Part shown: positions 17,019 through 25,999 of the stretch, piece by piece | Numbering within the stretch: position 1 is the first letter of the stretch | Layout: every line of letters begins with the position of its first letter | Assembly: GCF_039522165.1 (NCBI RefSeq) | Contig: NZ_BAAADE010000001.1 | Location: 124,001-188,000, forward strand | DNA from: Paenochrobactrum glaciei | GTDB lineage: Bacteria; Pseudomonadota; Alphaproteobacteria; Rhizobiales; Rhizobiaceae | Reading direction: 5' to 3' | Length of the DNA stretch: 64,000 bases | Notes under the pieces: model-generated | The model's database searches: none | What the model was told of the DNA's origin: nothing | Seen by the model: only the letters and a program-made list of their open reading frames with translations | Made by a program: the position numbers and the translations under genes

Positions 17019-17738
17019 ATGGATTATTATTTAAGTTTAATTAGTTTTGGACCTGAAGGCTGGGCCAGCAATATTTTATCTGGTCTGGTGATTACTGTTT
17101 CTCTGGCTGTTGCCACCCTGCCACTCGGTCTGGCACTTGGCTTTCTGATTGCTCTTGGCAAACAATCGCCTGAACCATCTTTGCGACTGGCTTCAAATAT
17201 TTACACAACCATTTTCCGCGGGCTACCCGAACTTCTTACTTTGTTTCTGGTTTATTTTGGTGCCACGCTTGGCGTACAAAAACTTACTGCCGCACTTGGG
17301 TTGAATATTCAGATTGAAATCAATTCCTTTGCCGCCGGTATGCTGGCGCTGGGATTTGTTTTCTCGTCCTATTCTAGCGAAGTGTTTTTATCCGCTTTTC
17401 GTGCCATTCCTGCCGGACAATATGAGGCAGGCTATGCCATTGGTCTTTCCAAATGGCAGACCATGCGCAAGATCATTTTTCCGCAATTGATCCGCATTGC
17501 CCTGCCCGGCCTTGCCAATCTCTGGCTGGTCTTGCTCAAAGACACATCACTCGTCTCGGTTATTTCGCTTTCAGATATTATTCGTCAAACCCAGATTGCC
17601 GCACGTGTTACGAAAGAGCCATTTCTCTTTTATGGCCTTGCATGCCTGCTTTATCTCAGCCTTGCGGTTATTTCGTCCTATTTCATCAACCGGATTGGTG
17701 ACTGGGCAAGCAATAATAAAAAGCGAAGCGCAGCATGA
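17019..17738 (+). CDS. Polar amino-acid ABC transporter permease (HisQ/OccQ-type)
   Basis: A 239-residue inner-membrane permease with five or so membrane spans. The EAA loop that contacts the ATPase is seen as QYEAGYAIGLSKWQTMRKIIFPQ. FRGLPELLTLFLVYFG is the family's N-terminal signature. It is coupled to the next permease by an ATGA overlap, and the two should form a heterodimer as in HisQ/HisM. It lies 148 bases after the binding-protein gene. Confidence 0.92.
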   Translation: MDYYLSLISFGPEGWASNILSGLVITVSLAVATLPLGLALGFLIALGKQSPEPSLRLASNIYTTIFRGLPELLTLFLVYFGATLGVQKLTAALGLNIQIEINSFAAGMLALGFVFSSYSSEVFLSAFRAIPAGQYEAGYAIGLSKWQTMRKIIFPQLIRIALPGLANLWLVLLKDTSLVSVISLSDIIRQTQIAARVTKEPFLFYGLACLLYLSLAVISSYFINRIGDWASNNKKRSAA

Positions 17739-18583
17739 GCAAACATATGTCCTCCACTGCTTTAAGGCGCACTGAAGTTGAATGTTTAAAGCCACCGGCA
17801 ATGAAACGTCGCTGGACGAAGGCACGTATCACCGGCCATATACTGGTCGGCCTATGGCTTATGATGTTCGCCGGTCTTGCTATCTATCTTTATAATTCAT
17901 GGCAGATCGATCTGGTACAGACCTATGGCCAGCGTTATTGGTCCGGCCTCCTCACCACATTAAAGCTTGTCGCTATCTCTATTGTTTTGGGTGCGCTGGT
18001 TTCGCTGCCTGTTGCCGCGGCGCGTATGTCAAACTCCAAGTTTCTGCGCCGGATTTCTTATGGCTATGTGTATTTTTTCCGCGGCACGCCGCTTTTGGCA
18101 CAGGCGTTTCTGATTTATTACGGCTTTGGTACATTCCGGCCGTTTTTAGAACAGGTCGGCCTTTGGGTGTTTTTCCGCGATGCATGGAACTGCGCCATCT
18201 TAGCCTTTACGCTTAATACATCCGCCTATCAGGCCGAAATTTTACGTGGCGCTATTCAAAGTGTTGCCGTTGGCCAATGGGAAGGTGCAGCCGCACTTGG
18301 CCTCAATAAAAGAGTAACATTCTGGAAGGTCATTCTGCCGCAAGCACTGATCGTGGCATTGCGCCCTTACGGCAATGAAATCATCCTGATGATCAAAGGC
18401 TCCGCGATTGTTGCTATCATTACCGTCTATGACCTGATGGGCGAAACGAGACGTGCTTATTCGCGCACTTTTGATTTCCAGACATATCTGTGGGCGGCTG
18501 TTTTATATCTTATCATCGTAGAAATATTGCGTCATATTTGGGAATGGATTGAACGCAGAATTACCAGACATTTGAAGCGCTGA
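17735..18583 (+). CDS. Polar amino-acid ABC transporter permease (HisM/OccM-type)
   Basis: A 282-residue permease, partner of the preceding one. It shows FFRGTPLLAQAFLIYYG and the EAA loop QWEGAAALGLNKRVTFWKVILPQ. About 40 extra residues at the N-terminus precede the first span; the Met at codon 29 (MKRRW) is a possible shorter start, but the ATGA overlap favours 17735. No ATP-binding subunit follows; a GST gene comes 44 bases later. Confidence 0.92.
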   Translation: MSKHMSSTALRRTEVECLKPPAMKRRWTKARITGHILVGLWLMMFAGLAIYLYNSWQIDLVQTYGQRYWSGLLTTLKLVAISIVLGALVSLPVAAARMSNSKFLRRISYGYVYFFRGTPLLAQAFLIYYGFGTFRPFLEQVGLWVFFRDAWNCAILAFTLNTSAYQAEILRGAIQSVAVGQWEGAAALGLNKRVTFWKVILPQALIVALRPYGNEIILMIKGSAIVAIITVYDLMGETRRAYSRTFDFQTYLWAAVLYLIIVEILRHIWEWIERRITRHLKR

Positions 18584-18627
18584 TCTGCACCCATGATGGC
18601 TGACATACAAAATGCAAAGGGAAGAGA

Positions 18628-19245
18628 ATGAAAATCTGGGGACGCGATAATTCAGGCAATGTCAAAAAGACATTATGGACGGCTGAAGAACTCGGTCAGG
18701 ATGTGGAATATATCCACGCCGGTGGCAAACATGGCGGTCTGGACAATCCTGAATTCCTAAAACGCAATCCCAACGGCAAAGTGCCGCTTCTCGAAGACGG
18801 CTCATTTTACTTATGGGAATCCAATGTGATTGTGCGCTATCTGGCAGCACAATATGGCAAAGGCAGCCTTTGGATTGAAAACCCTGCCGAGCGCGCTTCT
18901 GCCGAAAAGTGGATGGACTGGACATCAAATTCCGTTGCCCCGCATTTCCGCACCATCATTCAGCACGGTTTGCGCCTGCCGGAAGAACAACGTGATGCCA
19001 AGCTACTGGCACAATCTGTTGCCGAGCTTTCCAAAGTGCTGAAAATTGCCGAGGCTCATTTGGGCGAGAATGAATGGATGTCAGGCAAGAGCTTTGGCAT
19101 CGGCGATATACCGCTTGGGGTAAATCTCTATTTATGGTTCGGCATGCAGCTTGATCGACCGTCTATGCCGAACTTAGAGCGCTGGTATCAGCAGTTGCAG
19201 GCACGCCCTGCCTATCGCCACCGCGTAATGACCACCATTGAATAA
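18628..19245 (+). CDS. Glutathione S-transferase family protein
   Basis: A 205-residue soluble protein with an N-terminal thioredoxin-like domain and a helical C-terminal domain. The glutathione-site motif ESNVIVRYL is near residues 70-78 with the cis-Pro in GKVPLLED; RDNSGNVKK near the N-terminus could supply a Ser for glutathione activation. It starts after GGGAAGAG, 44 bases behind the ABC permease genes, so it is probably in the same transcript. Substrate unknown. Confidence 0.88.
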   Translation: MKIWGRDNSGNVKKTLWTAEELGQDVEYIHAGGKHGGLDNPEFLKRNPNGKVPLLEDGSFYLWESNVIVRYLAAQYGKGSLWIENPAERASAEKWMDWTSNSVAPHFRTIIQHGLRLPEEQRDAKLLAQSVAELSKVLKIAEAHLGENEWMSGKSFGIGDIPLGVNLYLWFGMQLDRPSMPNLERWYQQLQARPAYRHRVMTTIE

Positions 19246-19371
19246 CCAGCCCGCATTTGAGTGCTTCCAGTGACAATATCATGATGGAAGCGCTCTTAAG
19301 TTTTGTTTTAATGCATTAAGCTGCGCAAAATCGCTGCACAGTTTTGCAAGCAATGCTCTAAAAGGATTTTT

Positions 19372-20244
19372 ATGATGGCAAAAGTTGCTTATCTCGGACT
19401 TGGCGTTATGGGATATCCAATGGCCGGTCACCTCAAAAACAAAGGTGGCCATGCGGTAACAGTCTATAACCGCACCACTGCGAAGGCTGAAAAATGGGCG
19501 AAAGAATTTGGCGGCACTTTTGCTGCAACGCCTGCCGAAGCAGCTAAAGACGCTGATTTTGTTTTTGCCTGCGTTGGCAATGATGATGATCTGCGCTCAG
19601 TCACATTGGGAGAAAATGGTGCATTTTCGACTATGAAAAAGGGCGGTTTTTTTATTGATAACACCACGGCTTCCGCAGCCATTGCCAGAGAACTGGGCGA
19701 AGCTGCACAAAAAGCCGGTTTCAAATTTATGGATGCCCCTGTTTCCGGTGGTCAGGCAGGCGCTGAAAATGGGGTACTCACCGTTATGGTTGGTGCCGAT
19801 GAAAATGATTTCAACACGGCCAAGCCAGTGATTGAAGCTTTTGCCCGCTCAGTCGGCTTGATGGGTCCTGTTGGTGCCGGACAATTGGCCAAAATGGTCA
19901 ATCAAATCTGCATTGCAGGTCTGGTTCAAGGCTTAGCAGAAGGAATTCATTTCGGTAAAAAAGCCGGCCTTGATATCAGCAAGCTTATTGAAGTGATTTC
20001 CAAAGGTGCTGCTGGATCATGGCAGATGGAAAACCGCCATAAAACTATGGATCAGGGCGAATATAATCACGGTTTTGCCGTTGACTGGATGCGCAAAGAT
20101 TTGAGCATCTGCCTTGATGAAGCCAATCGCAATGGCGCAATGCTGCCTGTGACTGCCCTTGTCGATCAGTTCTATAAAGAAGTGCAGAAACTGGGTGGCG
20201 GCCGCTGGGATACTTCTTCATTACTGGCGCGGCTGGAACAATAA
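19372..20244 (+). CDS. NAD(P)-dependent beta-hydroxyacid dehydrogenase (3-hydroxyisobutyrate dehydrogenase family)
   Basis: A 290-residue oxidoreductase. The Rossmann motif GLGVMGYPMAGHL lies at residues 9-21, the substrate-site DAPVSGG at 121-127 and the catalytic Lys at about 174 in GQLAKMVNQ. Members include 3-hydroxyisobutyrate dehydrogenase, tartronate semialdehyde reductase and glyoxylate/succinic semialdehyde reductase; I cannot choose. It lies 127 bases after the GST gene and may be separately transcribed. A terminator follows. Confidence 0.9.
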   Translation: MMAKVAYLGLGVMGYPMAGHLKNKGGHAVTVYNRTTAKAEKWAKEFGGTFAATPAEAAKDADFVFACVGNDDDLRSVTLGENGAFSTMKKGGFFIDNTTASAAIARELGEAAQKAGFKFMDAPVSGGQAGAENGVLTVMVGADENDFNTAKPVIEAFARSVGLMGPVGAGQLAKMVNQICIAGLVQGLAEGIHFGKKAGLDISKLIEVISKGAAGSWQMENRHKTMDQGEYNHGFAVDWMRKDLSICLDEANRNGAMLPVTALVDQFYKEVQKLGGGRWDTSSLLARLEQ

Positions 20245-20298
20245 TTCACATCCGGCTCTTTAAGTTGCCTTAACTCTCATTATCCTTTATGAACCTCA

Positions 20299-20326
20299 AA
20301 AAAGAGCCGTCGATGCGGCTCTTTTT
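20299..20326 (+). terminator. Terminator of the hydroxyacid dehydrogenase gene
   Basis: An 11-bp stem (20299-20309 with 20316-20326) with a six-base loop, ending in TTTTT, lies 55 bases after the stop codon. Confidence 0.9.
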
Positions 20327-20435
20327 ATTGTCTCCCAACCGACAGCAAGTGCTTAAAAAGCATGAAATATTGGCAAATTAATATTTAGCCTCGTAAGCGT
20401 GCCCGCCGGTTTATTTGTATGTATTGGCGGAAGTT

Positions 20436-21320
20436 ATGATTGCGGTATCAAAGAAAAGCCCTGCTCACATTGCTATGATTGCGCTGTTCCTTGGCGGCGT
20501 CGCCATTGGTACATCACCTATTTTTGTGCGCCTTTCAGAAACAGGTCCGCTGGCAACGGCTTTTTGGCGTTTGGCTTTGGCAATGCTGCCGCTTTTGGCA
20601 TTTGATAAAATGTTCATCAAGCCGGAAGCGAGAACAGAACCTTTCACATGGAAGGATTATTTTGCACTCGGCATTCCGGGCTTATTTCTGGCCGGAGATC
20701 TGGCGCTCTGGCATGCAGCCCTCAATATTACGACCGTTGCCAATGCCACCTTGCTTGCAAATATGGCACCAATTTTTGTGGCTGCCGGAGCCTGGATTTT
20801 CTTAGGTATCCGTCCGTCCCGCCCGTTTGTGATCGGTCTCGTCCTTGCTTGCATCGGGCTGGTGGTTTTGAAAGGCGGCGTGGCAGGCCTTACCGACGGA
20901 CAGGTCAAAGGCGATGGCCTCGCGCTGATCGCTGCGATGTTCTATGCAGGCTATATTTTGTTTCTGGGCAAGCTTCGGGCGAAATTCACTGCCATGCAAA
21001 TTATGCTGGCAAGTACTATTTCAGCCAGCATTGCCATGCTGATTGTATCGGTTGCTTTTGAAGCGAACCTGTTTCCGCTCACTTTTTACGGCTGGGCAAT
21101 TCTGATCGGCCTTGCGCTGATCACCCATGCAGGTGGCCAAGGGCTTATTACCTATGCGCTGGCCTATCTGCCCGCCTCTTTCTCATCGCTCACTTTGCTG
21201 ATCCAGCCGGTTGTGGCTGCCATTCTGGCATGGCTTATCCTCAGTGAGCCTATCGGCATAATGCAGATTATCGGCGGTATTATTATCATTTGCGGCATTT
21301 TATTTGCCCGCCGCAGCTAA
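20436..21320 (+). CDS. EamA/DMT-family transporter
   Basis: A 294-residue membrane protein with about ten spans in two EamA repeats (for example ALFLGGVAIGTSPIFVRLSETGP at the first repeat and GQGLITYALAYLPASFSSLTLLIQPVVAAILAW at the second). Substrate unknown. The ATG at 20436 has GGAAG 4-5 bases upstream; an ATG seven codons earlier lacks a ribosome site. It converges with proX across a strong terminator. Confidence 0.88.
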   Translation: MIAVSKKSPAHIAMIALFLGGVAIGTSPIFVRLSETGPLATAFWRLALAMLPLLAFDKMFIKPEARTEPFTWKDYFALGIPGLFLAGDLALWHAALNITTVANATLLANMAPIFVAAGAWIFLGIRPSRPFVIGLVLACIGLVVLKGGVAGLTDGQVKGDGLALIAAMFYAGYILFLGKLRAKFTAMQIMLASTISASIAMLIVSVAFEANLFPLTFYGWAILIGLALITHAGGQGLITYALAYLPASFSSLTLLIQPVVAAILAWLILSEPIGIMQIIGGIIIICGILFARRS

Positions 21321-21324
21321 TTAA

Positions 21325-21359
21325 AAAAGCGGCGGCTTCAAAATGAAGCCGCCGCTTTT
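21325..21359. terminator. Bidirectional terminator between the DMT transporter and proX
   Basis: A 16-bp perfect stem (21325-21340 with 21344-21359) with a 3-base loop, A-rich on one side and TTTTA on the other, between convergent genes. Confidence 0.92.
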
Positions 21360-21366
21360 AGTTTAC

Positions 21367-22233
21367 TTATTTATCTTCAACCCATTCCTTGATACGGTCT
21401 GGATTTGCTTCAATATATTTATCAACTGCTTTTTCATAAGAAGTTTCCTGCGCGTTAAACATCGCAGCCTCCAACTCATCAATCGGCAGCTTCATCCGCT
21501 TCAAGAAACCAGCAGCTTCAGGGTTTTCTTCGGCAAAGCCTTTGCGTGCCAGCACATCTACATGTTCTGCATCACCAAGAGCTGTTTCCGGATCATCAAT
21601 ATAGCGCAGCTTATATTTTCCGAACATCCAGTGCGGGCTCCAGGCGGTAGCTACAAACCAGCCGTCTTTGCGCATTTCACGGTCTACAGTGGTGAGCATT
21701 GCCGCTTCACTGGAAATCTGTAGCTTATAATTCAAGCCATAAGCCTTGATGGCTTCTTCCGACAAGCGGGTAAGACCTGCCCCCGGATCAATACCCTGGA
21801 TCTGGCCTTTCAGTTTTTCCTGAACTTCGGCCTTTTTTAGATCTTCGATCGAGTTGATCTCACTTTCCGGAATATAGGCCGGTACAACCCACCCAAGCTT
21901 TGCACCTTCATAAACGGGCCCAAGATTTTCAACTTTGCTTTCCACGCGCTTATAATAGTCCTCGTGGGTCGCAGGCAGCCATGCCATCATCATCGCATCC
22001 AGATCACCACGGCTCACGCCCTGATAAAGCGGTGCCACGTCGGTCTGAACCAGCTCGACTTTCTGGCCGTATTTATCTTCCAACAATTTTGCTGCGAGTT
22101 TGGTGACAAATTCAGCGTCGGACCATGGAGCCCAACCCAGTTTCACGGTTTTGGCATCCTGTGCCAATGCCGAAGTTGCCATAGTTCCCGCCAGCAATGC
22201 CGCCAGGCTTAGACGTGTCAGTTTCCCAAACAT
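21367..22233 (-). CDS. proX: Glycine betaine/choline ABC transporter, periplasmic binding protein
   Basis: A 288-residue binding protein with a signal peptide (MFGKLTRLSLAALLAG to SALAQ). The mature start KLGWAPWSDAE, the VAPLYQGVSRGDLDAMMMAWLP region and ATAWSPHWMFGKYKLRY supply the tryptophans that form the aromatic cage for quaternary amines in OpuAC/ProX-type proteins. Ligand could be glycine betaine, proline betaine or choline. The ATG at 22233 follows GGAAAAG; 28 codons upstream are open but precede the signal peptide. It is the last gene of proV-proW-proX. Confidence 0.92.
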   Translation of the reverse strand: MFGKLTRLSLAALLAGTMATSALAQDAKTVKLGWAPWSDAEFVTKLAAKLLEDKYGQKVELVQTDVAPLYQGVSRGDLDAMMMAWLPATHEDYYKRVESKVENLGPVYEGAKLGWVVPAYIPESEINSIEDLKKAEVQEKLKGQIQGIDPGAGLTRLSEEAIKAYGLNYKLQISSEAAMLTTVDREMRKDGWFVATAWSPHWMFGKYKLRYIDDPETALGDAEHVDVLARKGFAEENPEAAGFLKRMKLPIDELEAAMFNAQETSYEKAVDKYIEANPDRIKEWVEDK

Positions 22234-22263
22234 ATCTTTTCCTTTTCGGTTTTTATTTTTGCA

Positions 22264-22317
22264 ATGCATCGCTTTTATACGTTCGAATTTTGAAAACGCC
22301 TTTTCAAAGCGATGCAT
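22264..22317 (-). repeat. Intercistronic inverted repeat between proW and proX
   Basis: A perfect 12-bp stem (22264-22275 with 22306-22317) encloses a 30-base loop in the 105-base gap between proW and proX. It could form an mRNA stem-loop that shields the 5' end of the proX message; inferred from position. Confidence 0.6.
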
Positions 22318-22338
22318 AAATTCATTCGCAAACAGCTC

Positions 22339-23244
22339 TTATGCTTCCTGTTTATTCAGCACAGGCTGCTTGACGTCGCTTGCCTCTTTTTTAAAAAATG
22401 CAAGGCGCTTGAGGAAGCCAGAACGCTCCTTGCCAAAACTCTGGGTAATCCGGTCAAGAACGACCGCCAGAATAACCACGGCCAAACCACCTTCAAAACC
22501 AGTGCCAACATCAAGGCGCTGAATACCGGTGAGAACCGTATTACCAAGACCACCCGCACCAATCATCGATGCGATCACCACCATCGAAAGCGAGAGCATG
22601 ATGGTCTGGTTTACACCTGCCATGATGGAAGGCATCGCATTCGGCAACTGCACTTTGAAGAGCAACTGTTTGCCGGTGCAACCAAAGGCAAGTCCTGCCT
22701 CAATAAATTCACCATCCACCTGACGAATACCAAGATTGGTGAGACGTACCACCGGCGGCATTGAGAAAATAACCGTCGCAATTGTACCAGGCACCGCACC
22801 AAGGCCAAAGAACATGGCCGCAGGAATAAGATACACAAAGGCAGGCATGGTCTGCATCAGGTCAAGTACAGGGCGTGTAATGGTTGCCACTGTTTCACTG
22901 CGCGCCATCCAGATGCCCAGCGGAATACCAATCAGCATAGCAATAATGGTTGCAGCCAGCACAAGCGACAAGCTCTGCATCATGCCTTCCCAAAGCCCCA
23001 TATGGAGCACCAACGCCATGGCAAGCAGGGTAAAGAGTGCGAATTTGCCACCAACGCGCCAAAGGCTGAGCGCTGCCAGAATGAGAATGCCAGCAACTGG
23101 CGGTAAGGACAACAAAACTTGCTGAATACTGCCGGTCACCAGACCGATTGCAGCAGAGATTGCATCCAACAGCGGGGTGAAATGGTCAAGAATATAATTG
23201 ACCACAATATCGGCACCCTTACCAATACTAAAATCGAAATTCAT
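22339..23244 (-). CDS. proW: Glycine betaine/choline ABC transporter permease
   Basis: A 301-residue permease of the ProW/OpuAB type with six or seven spans. The conserved ATPase-contact loop is seen around EAGLAFGCTGKQLLFKVQLPNAMPSIMAGVNQTIMLSLS, and the DLMQTMPAFVYLIPAAMFFGLG region is typical of the family. It lies between proV and proX on the same strand, with 92 bases to proV and 105 to proX; both gaps carry hairpins. Confidence 0.93.
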   Translation of the reverse strand: MNFDFSIGKGADIVVNYILDHFTPLLDAISAAIGLVTGSIQQVLLSLPPVAGILILAALSLWRVGGKFALFTLLAMALVLHMGLWEGMMQSLSLVLAATIIAMLIGIPLGIWMARSETVATITRPVLDLMQTMPAFVYLIPAAMFFGLGAVPGTIATVIFSMPPVVRLTNLGIRQVDGEFIEAGLAFGCTGKQLLFKVQLPNAMPSIMAGVNQTIMLSLSMVVIASMIGAGGLGNTVLTGIQRLDVGTGFEGGLAVVILAVVLDRITQSFGKERSGFLKRLAFFKKEASDVKQPVLNKQEA

Positions 23245-23260
23245 TTTATCCGTCCGTTCC

Positions 23261-23278
23261 GGATGCTTTTATGCATCC
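23261..23278 (-). repeat. Small hairpin between proV and proW
   Basis: A 6-bp stem, GGATGC (23261-23266) with GCATCC (23273-23278), has a six-base loop in the proV-proW gap, 17 bases ahead of the proW start. It is weak on its own, but is the second hairpin in this operon. Confidence 0.4.
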
Positions 23279-23336
23279 TTATCTTTGTTTCCACGCACAC
23301 TATTCCAATGCTTCAAACGAAGCAGAATGGCTGCGC

Positions 23337-24569
23337 TCAACTGGCACGGTCGAGAGTTTCAAGCAGTGCAGTTTTGCTGATCGCACCGACATAACGATTG
23401 TTTTCATCAACAACCGGCACCGGCCAGCGGCTTTCAGCGACGCGCCCCAGAACATCAGACAAGGATTCTTCTGCCTGTATCGGCTCCAAATCCGGAATAA
23501 AGGCTTCACGATAAGGCTGCTCTACTTTTGATTTCAAACGATCGATCAGCGCATCTTTACTGATCATGCCGTGATAGCCACGGTCACGACCAACGATAAT
23601 AGCAACTTCGCGTCCTGCGCTTTCCATTTGTTTCAGTGCTGCCGCAGCGGAAACACCATGGCGCTCGATGATCGTCAGCTGGGTGCTGCGGGCAATATCA
23701 CCGGCCTTGAAGACCTGCGACACATCCACATTGCGGAAGAAGGAGCGCACATAGTCATTGGCTGGCTGCGAAACGATCTCGTCGGGTGTGCCAACCTGCA
23801 CCACCTTACCGTGCTGCATGATGCAGATACGGTCGCCAATGCGCATCGCTTCATCAAGATCATGACTGACAAAGATAATGGTGCGACTGTTTTCTGCTTG
23901 CAACCGAATGAGCTCATCCTGCATTTCGGTGCGGATCAGCGGGTCAAGTGCTGAGAAAGCCTCGTCCATCAGCAAAATGGTCGGCTCGCTTGCCAAGGCA
24001 CGCGCCAGCCCGACACGCTGCTTCATACCACCGGACAATTCATCCGGCTTGCTTTGCGCATAAGCTTCAAGGCCAACAGCTGCCAGCGTCTTCATTGCTT
24101 TTTCGTGGCGTTCGGCCTCACCGACACCGGCAATTTCCAGACCAAAGGAAGCATTATTCAAAACAGTCCTGTTTGGCAAAAGCGCGAAGGACTGAAAAAC
24201 CATACTCATATCGCGGCGGCGCAAGTCGATGAGTTCTGGCTTCGACATTTTGGTAATGTCGCGACCATCAACTTCAATAACACCCGATGTTGGCTCAATC
24301 AAACGGTTGAGCAACCGTAGAAGCGTGGATTTCCCGGAGCCTGAAAGCCCCATAATGACGAAAATCTCGCCTTCCATAATCTCAAATCCGGCATCATCCA
24401 CACCAATTGTGCAGCCGGTTTCACGATGGATATCTGTTTTGGATTTTCCGGACTTCAATTCTTTTAAAGCGCGTTCCGGACGATCGCCAAAAACTTTGAA
24501 AACATTTTTCAAAGAAATTTTTACTTTTTCGGAAGTTTCTTTACTATCGTTGTCCGTAATAAATACCAT
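23337..24569 (-). CDS. proV: Glycine betaine/choline ABC transporter ATPase with CBS domains
   Basis: A 410-residue ATPase of the quaternary-amine uptake family. Walker A is GLSGSGKS at about 74-81, the signature LSGGMKQR follows near 175, and Walker B is ILLMDEAFSALDP. Two CBS modules at the C-terminus (about 290-410), as in OpuAA/ProV, sense ionic strength or nucleotides in relatives. The ATG at 24569 has only a distant AGGCAGGG. A small stem-loop (CTGCC/GGGCAG, 24585-24600) lies in its leader. First gene of the operon. Confidence 0.94.
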   Translation of the reverse strand: MVFITDNDSKETSEKVKISLKNVFKVFGDRPERALKELKSGKSKTDIHRETGCTIGVDDAGFEIMEGEIFVIMGLSGSGKSTLLRLLNRLIEPTSGVIEVDGRDITKMSKPELIDLRRRDMSMVFQSFALLPNRTVLNNASFGLEIAGVGEAERHEKAMKTLAAVGLEAYAQSKPDELSGGMKQRVGLARALASEPTILLMDEAFSALDPLIRTEMQDELIRLQAENSRTIIFVSHDLDEAMRIGDRICIMQHGKVVQVGTPDEIVSQPANDYVRSFFRNVDVSQVFKAGDIARSTQLTIIERHGVSAAAALKQMESAGREVAIIVGRDRGYHGMISKDALIDRLKSKVEQPYREAFIPDLEPIQAEESLSDVLGRVAESRWPVPVVDENNRYVGAISKTALLETLDRAS

Positions 24570-25082
24570 ATATTAAAATTAACCCTGCCTTGTCGGGCAG
24601 ACCTAACCTCCTTAAACAAGCAAAAATGAACTCATATATTAAAGTTTAAAGTATATAACTTAAAAACTTCAACAATAAGAACTCATTCAATTCAGATTTC
24701 GGATTTAGTATATAGAAAACTGACTTTATGTCCACCCAAAGACAAAAATCTACTCATATCAGAATGCTCTAAATCTTGCTACATCCCGTACTATACAAGG
24801 GATGCAGCCATGTTAAATTTTTATATTTTGGAAGCGCAAAAGAGCCGTTTTATGGCCGGATCAAAGACAAGAGACCATACATTCCACACCTTTTCCATGC
24901 CGGCATAATCGTGGCGTGAATCAGGGCTTTTATTTAAAAAAATCGCTAAAACGACCCTCAAAAATGCGTTTTCCGCACAAATTTCAAATAAAACTTATGT
25001 AAAAAATACGGAACCAATCCTGCATTCAGCAGTTAGTTTGATACAGGCCACGCCTTTTAGAAGCTAAAAAATGGAGGTTCTC
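24570..25082. other. Large AT-rich gap between proV and a small membrane protein gene
   Basis: 513 bases with no ORF I can defend. It contains the proV leader with a CTGCC/GGGCAG stem (24585-24600), a CATCCC/GGGATG inverted pair near 24783-24806, and several T-rich tracts. Promoters for the divergent proV and the 25-residue gene must lie here but I cannot fix them. A small RNA is possible but not supported. Confidence 0.4.
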
Positions 25083-25160
25083 ATGTTACGTGCTGGAATT
25101 TTATGGATGCTCGGCGTTCCGTTTTTTGTAGTTCTGATCCTTTGGTATTTCTTTTTCTGA
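25083..25160 (+). CDS. 25-residue single-pass membrane protein
   Basis: An ATG at 25083 follows GGAGG by five bases and opens a 25-codon frame, MLRAGILWMLGV then PFFVVLILWYFFF, ending in TGA. Almost the whole chain is hydrophobic, so it would be a single transmembrane helix with an Arg at position 3 near the N-terminus. Very short membrane peptides of the form MLxAGILWLLGVP are widespread in Proteobacteria and unnamed. The strong ribosome site and clean frame argue that it is translated. Function unknown. Confidence 0.65.
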   Translation: MLRAGILWMLGVPFFVVLILWYFFF

Positions 25161-25276
25161 TCAAGGCAAACGCAGCTCGCGTATAATTGCACAAATTTCG
25201 TTTGCGCCCCTTACAATAACGCTATGCCGTGAATATGTTGGGGCGCTAACAGATTTGCAATTTAAAAGGATAAACC

Positions 25277-25954
25277 ATGCCTGCCAAACAAATAACCATC
25301 GATGTTATATCGGATGTGGTATGCCCATGGTGCTTTGTAGGCCGCAAAAGGCTGCAACAGGCATTAAATCTCCTGCCAGACGTGGAAGCGACCATACGCT
25401 GGCGCCCTTATCAGCTCGACCCGAATATTCCGGCTGGCGGCAAGGATCGCAAAGCCTATATGAAAGAAAAATTCGGCTCCAGTTCGCGTGCCGATGAAAT
25501 GCACGATCAGCTGATTAAAACCGGTGAAGACAACGACATTGAATTTGATTTCGATGCCATTGAGATTGCGCCAAACACATTGGATGCGCATCGCGTCATT
25601 CATTGGGCAGCGCAGGCTGGCACAACTGATGCCCAAGACAAGCTCGTCGGCGAACTGTTTTCGCTTTATTTTGAGCAAGGCCAGAATATCGGCGATCATA
25701 AAGTACTGGTAGAAGCAGCAAGCAAAGCCGGCCTTGAAGCACCTGTGATTGAAAAACTGCTGGAAACCGACGCTGACAAGCAGAATATCCGGCAAGAAAT
25801 TGAAACAGCCACCCGCATCGGCGTGCGTGGAGTGCCATGTTTCATTATTGACCAGAAATATGCCGTCATGGGTGCACAAAGTGCCGATGTTCTGGCCGAT
25901 GCAATCAGTCAGGCCGCCAGCGGTTTTGAACCAGGTATTATTGAAGACCGTTAA
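25277..25954 (+). CDS. FrnE-type DsbA family oxidoreductase
   Basis: A 225-residue thioredoxin-fold protein with an inserted helical domain. The active site CPWC is at residues 16-19 (SDVVCPWCFVG), and the cis-Pro loop is GVRGVPCFIID. No signal peptide is present, so it is cytoplasmic, as FrnE-like proteins are; these include polyketide-isomerase-like and disulfide-isomerase-like members, with real substrates mostly unknown. It starts after AAAGGA. It converges with mfd at a distance of 45 bases, with no clear terminator other than a short GCGGCTGCT/AGCAGCCGC hairpin around 25983-26009. Confidence 0.9.
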   Translation: MPAKQITIDVISDVVCPWCFVGRKRLQQALNLLPDVEATIRWRPYQLDPNIPAGGKDRKAYMKEKFGSSSRADEMHDQLIKTGEDNDIEFDFDAIEIAPNTLDAHRVIHWAAQAGTTDAQDKLVGELFSLYFEQGQNIGDHKVLVEAASKAGLEAPVIEKLLETDADKQNIRQEIETATRIGVRGVPCFIIDQKYAVMGAQSADVLADAISQAASGFEPGIIEDR

Positions 25955-25999
25955 TCACGGTGACATTTTTAATCAAAGTTTTAGCGGCTGCTCGAGAAA

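Noticed and set aside
24570..25082. Riboswitch or small RNA upstream of proV
   Set aside because: Only small unrelated stems are present, and none matches a riboswitch class I know.
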